Shown here: piece by piece, positions 24,734-34,784 of the stretch | Layout: each line of letters opens with the position of its first letter | Position numbering within the stretch: the stretch's first letter is position 1 | Assembly: GCA_944324455.1 (NCBI GenBank) | Contig: CALUWJ010000005.1 | Location: 1 to 64,000, forward strand | Direction: 5' to 3' | DNA length: 64,000 nucleotides | Origin: Candidatus Gastranaerophilales bacterium | GTDB taxonomy: Bacteria > Cyanobacteriota > Vampirovibrionia > Gastranaerophilales > Gastranaerophilaceae | The notes under the pieces: model-generated | What the model saw: the letters and a program-made list of their open reading frames with translations, nothing else | Database searches by the model: none | Told to the model about the DNA's origin: nothing | Translations under genes and position numbers: made by a program

Positions 24734-27700
24734 ATGTTTTCATCTAAATTTTTCATAGAACGTCCAAGATTTGCGTTTGTAGTTTCAATTGTAATAATGC
24801 TTATTGGTTTTATTGCAATGAAAAGCTTGCCTTTGGAAGAATACCCCACTATTACCCCTCCTCAAGTTACAGTTAGTGCAACGTATATGGGTGCAAGTTC
24901 AGATGTTATCGAATCAACCGTTGCAGCACCTATTGAATCAGCCGTAAATGGTGTTGAGCGAATGTTATATATGACCTCCGATTCAAAAGACGGTCAATAT
25001 AGATTAACCATATATTTTGAAGTAGGGTCCGACCCTGATATGAACGTAGTTAATGTTCAAAATAAGGTTTCTTTGGTAACATCAAGATTGCCCTCTGATG
25101 TATCAAGATATGGTTTAACCGTTAAACAAAATACAAGTGGCGGCGGTTTATTATATTATGGTATTTATTCGCCTGATAATTCAGTTGATTTGGTTACTTT
25201 ATCAAATTATGCTGCAATTTATTTAAAAGATGAATTAGCTCGTATATATGGGGTTGCCGAAGTTCAAGTTTTTGGCGGCAAAGATTATTCAATGAGAGTT
25301 TGGCTGGATAGCCAAAAAATGGCTGCGTTGAATGTTTCGCCATCAGAAGTTGCTGCAGCAATTACTGCCCAAAATGCACAAGTTTCAGCAGGGTCTTTGG
25401 GTAATGAACCATTAGTAAATAAACCTGATATGGCGCTAACTTTAAGAACTCCGGGGCGTTTAAAAACAAAAGAAGAATTTGAAAATATTATTGTAAGATC
25501 AGATAAATACGGACAAGCAATTAAATTATCAGATGTTGCAAGAGTTGAGCTTGCAGGTGAAAACTACGTAACAAATGGTATGGTAGATAATAAATCTGTT
25601 GCGGTTATGTCAGTTATGCAATTATCTTATGCGAATGCAATAGATGTAGCAGATAAATGTAATAAAAAAATGGAAGAATTATCTAAATCTTTCCCTGAGG
25701 GGATTGAATATTCCGTATTCCATAATGCTACTGATTCTGTTAAAGATTCATTATCTGAAGTTACCGAAGCAATTATTTTGGCGGTTCTTATCGTTGTAGC
25801 TACGGTATATCTATTTTTGGGCGATTGGAGAGCAAGTATTGTTCCTTTCTGTGCAATTCCTGTTTCATTAATTGGTACATTTGCAGCTTTTGCGGTTTTA
25901 GGTTTTTCAATTAATACCCTGACATTGTTTGGTTTGGTGCTTGCGGTTGGTACGGTTGTAGATGATGCCATAGTTGTTGTTGAAAACGTACAAAGACACA
26001 TTGAAAAAGGACTAAAACCTAAAGAAGCAGCAATTATATCTATGGAAGAAGTATCAGGAGCGGTTATAGCAACGTCTTTAGTATTGATGGCGGTATTTGT
26101 TCCTGTTGCATTTATCCCCGGTATTACAGGTAAAATGTATCAACAATTTGCTGTAACAATTGCGGTTTCGGTTGGTATTTCAACAATCATGGCATTGACT
26201 TTAGCTCCAGCTTTATGTGCAATTTTTCTAAGAAGCAAAGAAGATATGCCTCAAAGAAGCTATTACGATAAATATAGACAGTTATATAAAGATTATTGGC
26301 AAGATAAAAATAATTTAAAAGGCATAGAATTATTAAAAGCATGGGGTGAATTTTTAGCTTATGCTTGGGATGTTTCTTTAAAGAAATTCGACAGAGCTTT
26401 TGAAAGAACAAAAGAAAGTTTCTTGGAAGGTTCAAAATATTTCATTGAAACGCCTAAAAGGACAATAATTACTTATTTTATTCTTATTATAGCTTTAATT
26501 GGCATGTTTAAGCTTATTCCATCAGGATTTTTACCAACAGAAGATTCGGGTGCGGTTTTTACCAATGTTCAAATGAAAGACGGTACTTCATTAGCTAAAA
26601 CAACAGAAATGGTTAGCTCATATACTGATGATTTGTTGAAAATTCCGGGAGTTCATTCTGTTCTTTCAATGATTGGTTTTCAAGGTCAAAATACTGCAAT
26701 CTTAATTGCTCATTTAGATAACTGGAAAACAAGAATGAAGCCGAAATTTATGCAATCTTTGTTTATGTCTAAAAAAGAAAGAGATGAACAATCTCATAAA
26801 TCAATTGATGATATTATACAAAAAGCAAACGGGCTTAGCGTAAAATATCCTAATACAACTATGTATTCTTTTGTACCGCCTGCAATTACAGGTTTATCTA
26901 TGTTTGGCGGTTTTGAATATCAATTGTTGGATAAAGGTGAAAGAACTCCGCAGGAGTTGCATAATGAAGCTAAACAATTAATTTTAAAAGCAAACCAAGA
27001 CCCTAAATTAACAAGTGTGTTTACTCAGTATAACTCTCAAACTCCTCAGTTAATGGTTAATATTGATTATCAAAAAATCTTAGCTCAAGGAATTGATATT
27101 AATGATGTTTATACCGCACTATCAAGCCAATTTGGTACATATTATGTTAATGACTTTAATTTATACGGACGTGTATTTAGGGTTATGATGCAGGCAAGTG
27201 AAGAATATCGCTCAACTATTAATTCGATAGATAAGGTTTATGTCAAAACTGCCTCAGGTGCTTCTGCTCCTTTGTCATCTATAATTAAAATTGAACCGAC
27301 CACAGGTCCTTATGATATAACAAGATTTAACATGTATAAATCTGTTCAAATTCAAGGTTCACCTGCAAAAGGTCAATCTTCAGGTGACGCTATTAAAGAA
27401 ATGGAAAAACTATCAAAAGAAAATTTACCTGAAGATATGAGTTTTGCTTGGTCAGGAACATCTTTGCAAGAAATTGAATCAGCAGGGCAAACAGGAATAG
27501 TATTATTAATGGCTTTAACATTTGTATATTTATTCTTGGTTGCATTGTATGAAAGCTGGATGTTGCCGATAGGTGTTATGTTAATTGCTCCCATTGCGAT
27601 GTTGGGTGCAATTTTGTTCCAATATTTATGGGGCTTGTCTTTGGATTTATATGCTCAAATCGGTCTTATTATGTTAATTGGTTTGGCCGCAAAACAAGCA

Positions 27701-28036
27701 ATTTTGATTATTGAATTTGCCAAAACTGAACATGATGAAAATGGCTTACCTATAATCGAGGCTGCCGAAAAAGCTGCAAGAACAAGATTTAGAGCGGTTA
27801 TGATGACTGTTTTAGCGTTTATATTCGGTATATTACCGCTTGTGTTTGCGGTTGGTCCCGGGTCTAATTCAAGACAATCACTTGGTGTAACCGTATTCGG
27901 CGGGATGACAGCAGCAGCAATCATTGGTACGATAATGGTACCGGCATTTTATGTAGTAATACAAAAATTAAGAGAAGATACTAAAAATAAATGTCATAAT
28001 AAAGATAAAGGGGTAGAAGAAAAGAATGAAGAATAA
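24734..28036 (+). CDS. RND multidrug efflux pump, HAE1 (AcrB/MexB) family
   Basis: 1100 residues, about 60 longer than AcrB. The extra length lies mostly in a charged segment around 510-565, on the cytosolic side between the two halves. It starts [20 protein letters not shown], has the porter-domain docking sequences and the proton-relay helix [21 protein letters not shown] with paired Asp, and the second-half helix [21 protein letters not shown]. Protons drive export of hydrophobic compounds. Its last 11 bases overlap the outer-membrane gene. Which drugs it handles cannot be read from sequence. Confidence 0.95.
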   Translation: MFSSKFFIERPRFAFVVSIVIMLIGFIAMKSLPLEEYPTITPPQVTVSATYMGASSDVIESTVAAPIESAVNGVERMLYMTSDSKDGQYRLTIYFEVGSDPDMNVVNVQNKVSLVTSRLPSDVSRYGLTVKQNTSGGGLLYYGIYSPDNSVDLVTLSNYAAIYLKDELARIYGVAEVQVFGGKDYSMRVWLDSQKMAALNVSPSEVAAAITAQNAQVSAGSLGNEPLVNKPDMALTLRTPGRLKTKEEFENIIVRSDKYGQAIKLSDVARVELAGENYVTNGMVDNKSVAVMSVMQLSYANAIDVADKCNKKMEELSKSFPEGIEYSVFHNATDSVKDSLSEVTEAIILAVLIVVATVYLFLGDWRASIVPFCAIPVSLIGTFAAFAVLGFSINTLTLFGLVLAVGTVVDDAIVVVENVQRHIEKGLKPKEAAIISMEEVSGAVIATSLVLMAVFVPVAFIPGITGKMYQQFAVTIAVSVGISTIMALTLAPALCAIFLRSKEDMPQRSYYDKYRQLYKDYWQDKNNLKGIELLKAWGEFLAYAWDVSLKKFDRAFERTKESFLEGSKYFIETPKRTIITYFILIIALIGMFKLIPSGFLPTEDSGAVFTNVQMKDGTSLAKTTEMVSSYTDDLLKIPGVHSVLSMIGFQGQNTAILIAHLDNWKTRMKPKFMQSLFMSKKERDEQSHKSIDDIIQKANGLSVKYPNTTMYSFVPPAITGLSMFGGFEYQLLDKGERTPQELHNEAKQLILKANQDPKLTSVFTQYNSQTPQLMVNIDYQKILAQGIDINDVYTALSSQFGTYYVNDFNLYGRVFRVMMQASEEYRSTINSIDKVYVKTASGASAPLSSIIKIEPTTGPYDITRFNMYKSVQIQGSPAKGQSSGDAIKEMEKLSKENLPEDMSFAWSGTSLQEIESAGQTGIVLLMALTFVYLFLVALYESWMLPIGVMLIAPIAMLGAILFQYLWGLSLDLYAQIGLIMLIGLAAKQAILIIEFAKTEHDENGLPIIEAAEKAARTRFRAVMMTVLAFIFGILPLVFAVGPGSNSRQSLGVTVFGGMTAAAIIGTIMVPAFYVVIQKLREDTKNKCHNKDKGVEEKNEE

Positions 28037-29570
28037 ATTTAAAATTTCATTTATTATTCTTTGTCTTTTGTTGACGACATTAGGCGCATATTGCAATGAG
28101 GATAACAACAAAGATTTAGATATAGGTAAAAAAATCTTTAAGAAAGAAAAGAAAGAAAAGAAACCTAAAAAGGTTAAAGTTAAACCTACAAAATTAAAAA
28201 AACAATATCAGGTAACAGATAAAGTAAAACAGGAATATTCAATTCCTACTGATATTTATATGAATGTAGGTGAAAAGAGCGATAAAGTAGTTAAGCTTGA
28301 AGGCGGGGTTTCAAAGTCAATTGAGCTTAATATGGCAGATTGCCTTGAGCTTGCTTTAATAAATAGTCCAAAGATTAAATCAGCTTATGCTAAAACAGAA
28401 ATTGCAAAATATAAAAAATGGGAAACTCTTTCAGGATATACTCCAAGCCTTGATTGGTCTACATCAATCAACCATAATATGCCTGACCTTAGTATGATTA
28501 GAAATATGAAAGCAAGTGCTTTTAACAAATATACGCTTGGTCAAATTGGTATTAAACAGCTTGTTTGGGACTTTGGCTATACGCAAAATCAATATACTAT
28601 TGATAAAATTTCATATGAAAAAGCCAAAACAGATATTGATACAACCGTAAATGAGGTAGTGTGCGCGGTTAAAGATGCATATTATAATCTTTTATATGCT
28701 TTTGATAAAAAAAGGGTAGCTCAAGAAACTCTTGATAATTATACAAAAACATATCATCAGGCAATGGCATTTTGGGAAGTCGGAACAAAAACAAAAGTTG
28801 ACGTTTTGTTTGCTCAAACCAATATGGAAGACGCCAGAGCCCAGTTGATTTCAGCAGAAAATAATGTTGATATAGCATATTCTCAATTGAATAATGCTAT
28901 GGGTTTGCCTTTTTCTGATCCTTATATGATTGATACATCGCTAAGATATGAGCCTGTTTCAATAACCATGAGAGAAGCTGTTGAAATAGCAAATGAATCT
29001 CGCCCTGACCTAAAAGGTGCAATGCTTAATGTTGATGCTGCTAATCAAGGGGTTAAATTGGCTTGGAAAACATTTTTACCCAGAATTGAATTTCAAGCAA
29101 ACTTTGCAAAAGGCGGTGTTGATAGCTGGACAGACAGAGATTGGTATAACTATGGCGGATTTTTAACTTTTCCGACTGTAAACCCTGTATTAATCAGAAA
29201 CCAAATCAAAGAAGCAAAAGCAACTTATGAACAAGTGCAATATGATACAAAAGCACAAATTAATGATATATATTATGAAATTCAATCTGTTTATACCAGA
29301 TTAAAAGATGCAAAAGCAAGAATACCTGTGGCTAAAACTGCCATGGATAAAGCAATTGAAAACTATGAACTTACTTCAGGCAGATATAAAGTAGGTTATG
29401 GTGATGTAATTGAATTAAAAGATGCTCAAGTTGCACTTGCAACTGCAAAGATGAATTATTATCAAACAATTTATGACTATAATTCAGCAAGAGCTAATCT
29501 TGAAAAATCCATAGGACAAACAATTAAGCCTGATACATCAGAATTGATTGATAATTCATCAGATATTTAA
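28026..29570 (+). CDS. TolC-family outer-membrane efflux protein
   Basis: 514 residues. It has a signal peptide (about 1-21), an unusual Lys-rich linker (about residues 36-60, repeated KEKK and KPKK), then two OEP repeats. [20 protein letters not shown] begins the first and [18 protein letters not shown] the second. It forms the trimeric channel for the RND pump. Its ATG overlaps the pump's 3' end by 11 bases and is preceded by GGGGTAGAAG. The basic linker is not typical of TolC and could contact peptidoglycan (inference). Confidence 0.92.
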   Translation: MKNKFKISFIILCLLLTTLGAYCNEDNNKDLDIGKKIFKKEKKEKKPKKVKVKPTKLKKQYQVTDKVKQEYSIPTDIYMNVGEKSDKVVKLEGGVSKSIELNMADCLELALINSPKIKSAYAKTEIAKYKKWETLSGYTPSLDWSTSINHNMPDLSMIRNMKASAFNKYTLGQIGIKQLVWDFGYTQNQYTIDKISYEKAKTDIDTTVNEVVCAVKDAYYNLLYAFDKKRVAQETLDNYTKTYHQAMAFWEVGTKTKVDVLFAQTNMEDARAQLISAENNVDIAYSQLNNAMGLPFSDPYMIDTSLRYEPVSITMREAVEIANESRPDLKGAMLNVDAANQGVKLAWKTFLPRIEFQANFAKGGVDSWTDRDWYNYGGFLTFPTVNPVLIRNQIKEAKATYEQVQYDTKAQINDIYYEIQSVYTRLKDAKARIPVAKTAMDKAIENYELTSGRYKVGYGDVIELKDAQVALATAKMNYYQTIYDYNSARANLEKSIGQTIKPDTSELIDNSSDI

Positions 29571-29836
29571 AAAAACAAAGGATAGAATTTAATAAAATAA
29601 AGATAATATAATATTGCTAAAATTATAATTTCAATTTGTTGAATGTAATATTTTGGTGAAAAAAGATAGAAAATGCTTGAAATTAATAATAAGAAAAATT
29701 CAATTTGCACATAGATATATTCTTTAATATGAAAAGTGGTTTTGAATTTAATCAATGGGGGCAGAAAGGTTATGCAAAACATTGCCATTATCAAAAAAGC
29801 CGAACCTATTAAATAATATTTTGTTTGTCTTTTCAT
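29567..29836 (-). CDS. small membrane protein, unknown
   Basis: 89 residues with three predicted membrane helices (about 7-28, 42-60, 66-86) and a basic start (MKRQTKYY). No family is recognised. It lies 3 bases after the second WYL-type regulator and probably shares its transcript. Its stop overlaps the converging TolC-like gene by four bases. A helper or sensor role for the WYL pair is only a guess. Confidence 0.6.
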   Translation of the reverse strand: MKRQTKYYLIGSAFLIMAMFCITFLPPLIKFKTTFHIKEYIYVQIEFFLLLISSIFYLFSPKYYIQQIEIIILAILYYLYFIKFYPLFF

Positions 29837-29839
29837 TTA

Positions 29840-30712
29840 TTAAACTCCGCTTTTTAGTTTTCTAAGTGAATTATTGACAAGGTTTTGAAATTCTTTTACA
29901 TCATTTTTTGAATGTATTATTTTACATAATACATCATAGCGCAATAATCTTTTAAATAAAACTTTTTTATCTGAATTTGAATTTGCTATTACAATTTTAT
30001 TGGGGAATTTTTCTATTAATCTTTCATTTTCTTTTAGGCGGTAATTTTTTGCTAATCTGCCGTATAGTTCAAAAATGGTTTCATTTTTAAATTCAATATC
30101 GTTTTCACTTTCATCTATCGGGATAATTTTTGTTATATCTTCAAATAATATTGTTTTATTTTCGTTTTTTTCTTCATCATAAAAATGAAAATAAATATTT
30201 TTTTCATCCATTATTATATTAATCGGTTTTAAAATATAGCTTTGATTGGATTGAGTGGTTATTTTTGTTATTTTATTTTTATTAATCAGTTCTTCAAATT
30301 CGCTTATTTTGTCGCTATAATCTGAATATATTTTTGCTTTTTTAAATAGTTCAAATTTATTATGTATTTCATCATATTTTTCTTTTGAAGACAGTAAAAG
30401 TATTTTTTCTATGGCTGTTTTTAAGTTTTTTGCCTTTTTTTTGCTCAATATAAAATGTGCTAAAACTAAAAGATGAGCGATTGTGCTTGTGTCTGTATTT
30501 TTTAGTTCAATTAAATTGCTGAAAGCTTTAATTTTATAGTTTGAACCATCTTTCATTATTTTAAAATCAGCTTGTTTAAGCTCAGTCAAGTGTTTAAAAA
30601 ATGCACCTGATTTAATGTTGCATTTTTCAATTATTTCTTCTTTGTTTGAATATTTTTTTAATAATTCACAAAGAATTTTTAGAGAATTTTTATCTGTTGT
30701 TTTTGTTGTCAT
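29840..30712 (-). CDS. WYL-domain-type transcriptional regulator (second of a pair)
   Basis: 290 residues. An N-terminal helix-turn-helix (about 8-60) is followed by a helical linker and a C-terminal WYL-like beta domain (about 150-215: SYILKPINIIMDEKNIYFHF) and a WCX-like extension. The proteobacterial/actinobacterial PafB-PafC pair has this layout and senses ligands or nucleic acid. The WYL signature itself is degraded here. It overlaps the 3' end of the upstream paralogue by 23 bases, so the two are probably made together and may heterodimerise. Confidence 0.65.
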   Translation of the reverse strand: MTTKTTDKNSLKILCELLKKYSNKEEIIEKCNIKSGAFFKHLTELKQADFKIMKDGSNYKIKAFSNLIELKNTDTSTIAHLLVLAHFILSKKKAKNLKTAIEKILLLSSKEKYDEIHNKFELFKKAKIYSDYSDKISEFEELINKNKITKITTQSNQSYILKPINIIMDEKNIYFHFYDEEKNENKTILFEDITKIIPIDESENDIEFKNETIFELYGRLAKNYRLKENERLIEKFPNKIVIANSNSDKKVLFKRLLRYDVLCKIIHSKNDVKEFQNLVNNSLRKLKSGV

Positions 30713-31589
30713 ATATAGTTTTTAGAGTTTCCAGTCTTTCGATTATAGAATTTTTAATTTTTCCTTCTGAAATATAGATTAAATCAGGGCAAAATTCAAA
30801 CAGCCTTTGAATAAGAAAAAATTCGTTTGTAATCGGAGTTTCAATTTCATAATAATTTTCATTATAATCCGTAACTTTTTCTTTTAAATCAATTAAAGCA
30901 TTATCCCAAGTGTTTTTTAAAATTCTATATGTTAGAGTGTCCGTTTCAACATTAAACATTAGTTTTTTTCTGATTGTTTTTTTAATCATATAAATTCTAT
31001 CAATAGGAAGTTTTGAAAATGTCTTTCCTCCTTTGATTATTCCTTCAAGATAAAGTCTTTGTGAAGTTGTTGAGGGAGTTATTTTATCTGTGTGTATTTC
31101 TTCTAGTTTATTTGTGCCATAAGGTAAAATATAATCAATAAGGATAACATCTTTGTTTTTGCAGTGGTTTTCAAGTTTATATATTAAATCCCAGTTTAAT
31201 TCCGAATAATATCCAAAATCCATTAGTTCATATTTTAAATCTTCATTTTTAATAAATTTAGAGATTTTATAAAAAAATCTCATTACCATTCTTATGATTT
31301 TATAATTTTTTTCTGCTATAACTGCCTTTTTTATTTCGTTTAAGGCTTTAATATTATCTTTTGTTAATTCAAAATCATAAGAAGAACAATCAATATAAAA
31401 ATTCAAACCATCTTTTTTAAGGGCTATATTATTATCTTTCAGCTTTTTTAGGTAATTATTTAGGGTTGCAAGCGAAATTTCATTTTTAAGCAATGAGAAT
31501 TTTTTTAAGATTTCTTTTTTGCTTAATTTATTTTTAAGTAATAAATTTGCTAAAAATAGCATATTATATGTGCTTTTAGCGTAGTTCAT
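30690..31589 (-). CDS. WYL-domain-type transcriptional regulator (first of a pair)
   Basis: 299 residues from the ATG at 31589. This start is chosen because TATAAT ends 7 bases before it; an in-frame ATG at 31661 would add 24 residues. An N-terminal HTH (LSKKEILKKF and NNYLKKLKDN) precedes a WYL-like core with ILIDYILPYG, ITPSTTSQRLYLEGI and PIDRIYMIKK. The LYLEG/DRI pattern corresponds to the family's WYLxG and RxDRI positions. It is divergent from the S1-domain gene and probably regulates itself or that gene. Confidence 0.7.
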   Translation of the reverse strand: MNYAKSTYNMLFLANLLLKNKLSKKEILKKFSLLKNEISLATLNNYLKKLKDNNIALKKDGLNFYIDCSSYDFELTKDNIKALNEIKKAVIAEKNYKIIRMVMRFFYKISKFIKNEDLKYELMDFGYYSELNWDLIYKLENHCKNKDVILIDYILPYGTNKLEEIHTDKITPSTTSQRLYLEGIIKGGKTFSKLPIDRIYMIKKTIRKKLMFNVETDTLTYRILKNTWDNALIDLKEKVTDYNENYYEIETPITNEFFLIQRLFEFCPDLIYISEGKIKNSIIERLETLKTIYDNKNNR

Positions 31590-31596
31590 GTTTATT

Positions 31597-31602
31597 ATTA
31601 TA
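31597..31602 (-). promoter_or_regulatory. -10 element of the WYL pair, leaderless arrangement
   Basis: TATAAT on the minus strand ends 7 bases before the ATG at 31589, with no Shine-Dalgarno. Confidence 0.45.
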
Positions 31603-31732
31603 TTAAAAAAATATTCTAGATGAGCGGGTTTTGTTTCGTACAAATGTAGTAAATTAACCATAAAAAAGATTGTTTTTAGTTAAAAACCTCTATAATAAAA
31701 ATAATAAATACGGTTTTATAAGGATTTACATT

Positions 31733-32764
31733 ATGATTAGCGATTTAGAATTTGAAGAATTAATTGAAAAATATAATTATTCTTATAAACCTAAAGAAAT
31801 TGTTAAAGGAAAAGTCATAGGCTATGACGGCAATTGTGTTTTAGTTGATATTAATTCTAAAACAAATGCAAAATGCCCCTTAAATGAAGTTTTAATGTCT
31901 AGGGAACAAGATATTAAAGATGTTTTAAAACTAAATGAAGAATATGATTTTGTGATAAATAGTTTTGAAGATGAAGACGGGGTTTTTTACCTTTCTCATA
32001 AAAAAGTTATGTTATCTCATAACTTGGGAATTTTGGAAGAAAAATTTAAAAATGATGAAACTGTTATTGGCTCAGTAATTTCAATTGTCAAAGGCGGGGT
32101 TTGCGTTAATGTAATGGGAGTAAAGGGTTTTGTTCCATCTTCGCAATTAAAAGCAGACGATGAAAAAATAGGAAAGGAATTGGAGCTAAAAATTCTCGCT
32201 CTTGATATAAATAAAAATAATTTTGTTTTATCAAATAAAAAAGTTTATCAAGAGTCAATTGAAAATGTTAAAAAAGAAATTTTAGACAAAGTTGAACTAA
32301 ACATGGTAGTAAAAGGAAAGGTAGTAAGAATAACGGATTTTGGCGCATTTATTGATATAGGAGGATTAGATGCGTTATTGCCGTTATCTCAAATATCTTG
32401 GGGTTGGATAGATAATCCAAGTGATGTTCTTGCTTTAGATGAAAAAATAGATGTTGAAATTATAGGAATTGATAAAGAAAAACAAAGAATTTCATTGAGT
32501 TTGAAATCATTAGAAAAAAATCCTTGGCTTGAAGCTAAAGATGAACTTGAAACAGATAAAAAAATTAAAGGAAAAGTTACAAGAATTAAACCTTTTGGTG
32601 CTTTTGTTGAGGTGTATCCTAAAGTTGAAGGGCTTTTAAATAAATATCAGCTTCAAGAATATAAAAAGCAAAATGGAAAAGATTTATCAGAGCAAGATGA
32701 AATTGAAGTTGTTATTAAAAAATTTGATGTAGAAAATCAGAAGATTAATCTTGATTTAGTTTAA
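31733..32764 (+). CDS. rpsA: S1 RNA-binding-domain protein, ribosomal protein S1-like
   Basis: 343 residues from the ATG at 31733, which has AAGGA 9 bases upstream; an earlier in-frame ATG lacks one. Four OB-fold S1 repeats lie at about 18-85, 103-165, 182-250 and 268-342. The third is the most canonical (GKVVRITDFGAFIDIGGLDALLPLSQISW) and the fourth has GKVTRIKPFGAFVEV. Short S1 forms of this length occur in Gram-positives and cyanobacteria. Its role is mRNA binding at the ribosome. Its 3' end overlaps the converging methyltransferase gene by 20 bases. Confidence 0.88.
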   Translation: MISDLEFEELIEKYNYSYKPKEIVKGKVIGYDGNCVLVDINSKTNAKCPLNEVLMSREQDIKDVLKLNEEYDFVINSFEDEDGVFYLSHKKVMLSHNLGILEEKFKNDETVIGSVISIVKGGVCVNVMGVKGFVPSSQLKADDEKIGKELELKILALDINKNNFVLSNKKVYQESIENVKKEILDKVELNMVVKGKVVRITDFGAFIDIGGLDALLPLSQISWGWIDNPSDVLALDEKIDVEIIGIDKEKQRISLSLKSLEKNPWLEAKDELETDKKIKGKVTRIKPFGAFVEVYPKVEGLLNKYQLQEYKKQNGKDLSEQDEIEVVIKKFDVENQKINLDLV

Positions 32765-33551
32765 TTTTTTTATAATGCGAAAGAGTCATAAGATTAGAAT
32801 TTTTTAGTTCTTTTTCTCTATTTTCAATAATTTCTTGATGAGATAAATTTAAGTTTTTATCTTTATAGGTTATTGCGCTTTTTGTGTTTAGCTGTCCGAT
32901 TTCATAATTATTTAGAGGATTTAAAATATTTTCTTTATTAAATGAAGCGCAAGTACCTATTATTTTATTATCTTTTATTGTTTTACCAATAATTAAACCT
33001 GCGTTTAATAAAGCTTTTAAAACAGGTTTTGAATGGTTATATGTGCAATAAATTCCATTTTTATCCAGTAATTTTGAAATATAAAAAATTAATTCTTCAC
33101 TCCATAATTCACTTTGTTTGTGCGGCGCAAAACCGTCATGGAAGATAATATCATATTTTTTATTTAGGTTTTTTATAATATTTCTAACATCATCAATATA
33201 AAAATGAATTAAATCATTTTTTTCTAAATTAGATTTGATTATTTCATCTATATCATTTCTATATTTAAATTTATAAGAATTAAAAACCAGATTTTTATTT
33301 ATTTCAACACAATCAATTAAAGAAATATTTTTAAAGTTTTCTAGGGCACATTTTGTGTTGTAGCCTATTCCATAGCAAATATCCAGAATTTTTAGAGGTT
33401 TATTGTTGATAATTTTAGCAGGTTGAATAAATTTTTCAAAAGCTTCTGTTTTAGCCCCATATATTGAATGAAAAATTTCATCAAGATTTTTATCGTAAAG
33501 CCCAATAGAATTATCTTTAGTTTTAATTATTTGAATATTATCACCCAGCAT
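32745..33551 (-). CDS. MnmC-like SAM-dependent methyltransferase
   Basis: 268 residues from the ATG at 33551; a TTG further up lies inside the preceding terminator. It has the MnmC methyltransferase-domain signatures: DEIFHSIYGAKTEAFEKF at the start, the AdoMet loop LDICYGIGYNT, and IIFHDGFAPHKQSELWSEEL followed by YCTYNHSKPV. MnmC(m) methylates the wobble uridine nm5(s2)U of tRNA. The FAD oxidase half of bifunctional MnmC is missing, as in many bacteria. There is no Shine-Dalgarno at the start. Confidence 0.8.
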   Translation of the reverse strand: MLGDNIQIIKTKDNSIGLYDKNLDEIFHSIYGAKTEAFEKFIQPAKIINNKPLKILDICYGIGYNTKCALENFKNISLIDCVEINKNLVFNSYKFKYRNDIDEIIKSNLEKNDLIHFYIDDVRNIIKNLNKKYDIIFHDGFAPHKQSELWSEELIFYISKLLDKNGIYCTYNHSKPVLKALLNAGLIIGKTIKDNKIIGTCASFNKENILNPLNNYEIGQLNTKSAITYKDKNLNLSHQEIIENREKELKNSNLMTLSHYKKIKLNQD

Positions 33552-33559
33552 AAAAAAAT

Positions 33560-33595
33560 AATAAAATAAAAAGGCAGTTTTTTTCAACTGCCTTT
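33560..33595 (-). terminator. intrinsic terminator of the NarL-type regulator
   Basis: On the minus strand the 10 bp stem AAAGGCAGTT / AACTGCCTTT has a six-base loop and is followed by TTATTTTATT. It is 7 bases past the regulator's stop. Confidence 0.8.
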
Positions 33596-33601
33596 ATAAT
33601 G

Positions 33602-34297
33602 TTACACCGATACAAGACCTTCTTTAATTGCTTTTACTGCTGCTTGAACTCTATCATCCACGCATAATTTTTGCAAAATTGAACAAACATGGGCTTTTGC
33701 AGTGTGTACTGAAACGATTAATTCTTGTGCAATTTCTGTGTTAGATTTACCTTGCACTAAAAGCTTTAGAACTTCACTTTCTCTTTCTGTTAATTTTGCT
33801 TTCACATCCATTGAATGACCCGAATTTAAGATTTCTGTGTTTTCCGGTTTCGGGAATAATTTAAGCGCTAAATGAGCAACATTTGAATCTATCCAACACG
33901 CACCTTTTGCCACATTTTTAATCACGTTTGATAATGTGTTTGGGTCAATATCTTTTAAACAATATGCACTTGCGCCTGAACCCAAGGAGGCTACAACTTC
34001 TTCTTCTCTATCATGAGAGGTTAAAATAATTACTTTTGTATTGGGGGAGATTTCTTTAACTTTGCTTGTTGCTTCAAGCCCGTTTATCCCCGGTAAACCT
34101 AAATCCATCAATACTACATCGGGTTGTTCTTTTTTAATTATTTCTAAGCCTGTTTCGGCGTTTTGCGCTTCTGCTATAACATTGATATTCTCAATTTCAT
34201 TAAGAGCATATCTTAAACCTACTCTTGTAAGTTTATAATCCTCAACAATAATTACTCTTACATCTTTTTGGGTTGTTCTTACAGTTTGTTGAACCAT
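33602..34297 (-). CDS. NarL/FixJ-type response regulator
   Basis: 231 residues. The receiver domain (about 13-132) has acidic Glu19-Asp20, phosphoacceptor Asp65 in VVLMDLGLPG, Thr/Ser in ILTS and Lys in CLKDID. A LuxR-type HTH (about 166-228) has LTERESEVLKLLVQGKSNTEIAQ and VSVHTAKAHV. An unbound N-terminal extension of 12 residues precedes the receiver. There is no adjacent sensor kinase. GAGGAAGGA lies upstream of the ATG. It is monocistronic with its own terminator. Confidence 0.93.
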   Translation of the reverse strand: MVQQTVRTTQKDVRVIIVEDYKLTRVGLRYALNEIENINVIAEAQNAETGLEIIKKEQPDVVLMDLGLPGINGLEATSKVKEISPNTKVIILTSHDREEEVVASLGSGASAYCLKDIDPNTLSNVIKNVAKGACWIDSNVAHLALKLFPKPENTEILNSGHSMDVKAKLTERESEVLKLLVQGKSNTEIAQELIVSVHTAKAHVCSILQKLCVDDRVQAAVKAIKEGLVSV

Positions 34298-34423
34298 TGC
34301 TAATTATCCTTCCTCTTTTGTATCATTAATAAATTACCTATGGATTAATACTAAGCTATTAAGCGCAGATAGCCAATTAGCCTAGTGTCTAATTTGATAA
34401 TTGCCCTCTAAGATAATAAAAGC

Positions 34424-34708
34424 TTAAACTAAGCTTACGGGAGCTTTGTTTTCTTCTTGTTGTTCTTTTAGTTGTTTTTGTTTTATTAATTTTCTTTTGT
34501 AAATAACGCTGCTTAATAAATTATATGCACTTTCATTATTTATGCAATTAATATGAATAGCATCATCAGTTAATTCAATATCTATTGATTTTGTTTCCAT
34601 AAAGTCAGATTTAAAGCCTGTTATCTGTATTATTCTGTTCTTCAGAATAGATAAAGGCAAGGCAATAAACTCTTCAAATGAATCCATTATTTTATTTTTG
34701 CTTTTCAT
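34424..34708 (-). CDS. conserved-looking small protein, unknown
   Basis: 94 residues. It has a helical N terminus (MDSFEEFIALPLSILKN from residue 8), a central beta-like stretch (SIDIELTDDAIHINC) and a charged, Gln/Lys-rich tail. There is no membrane segment or motif. Its promoter is divergent from speE. TATAAT lies 8 bases before the first ATG without a ribosome site, which favours the first ATG and a leaderless transcript. Function is unknown. Confidence 0.55.
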   Translation of the reverse strand: MKSKNKIMDSFEEFIALPLSILKNRIIQITGFKSDFMETKSIDIELTDDAIHINCINNESAYNLLSSVIYKRKLIKQKQLKEQQEENKAPVSLV

Positions 34709-34716
34709 TAAAATTA

Positions 34717-34722
34717 ATTATA
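34717..34722 (-). promoter_or_regulatory. -10 element, leaderless arrangement
   Basis: TATAAT on the minus strand, 8 bases before the ATG at 34708. It is back to back with the speE -10. Confidence 0.45.
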
Positions 34723-34743
34723 ACAAATAAGCGAATTTTTTTG

Positions 34744-34749
34744 TATAAT
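34744..34749 (+). promoter_or_regulatory. -10 element of speE-aroA
   Basis: TATAAT in TTGTATAAT, the same form as in front of the sigma factor gene. It is followed by a 35-base leader with AAAGGAAAG before the ATG. Confidence 0.5.
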
Positions 34750-34784
34750 ATTAAAACATGTTTAGATTAATAAAGGAAAGTTAA

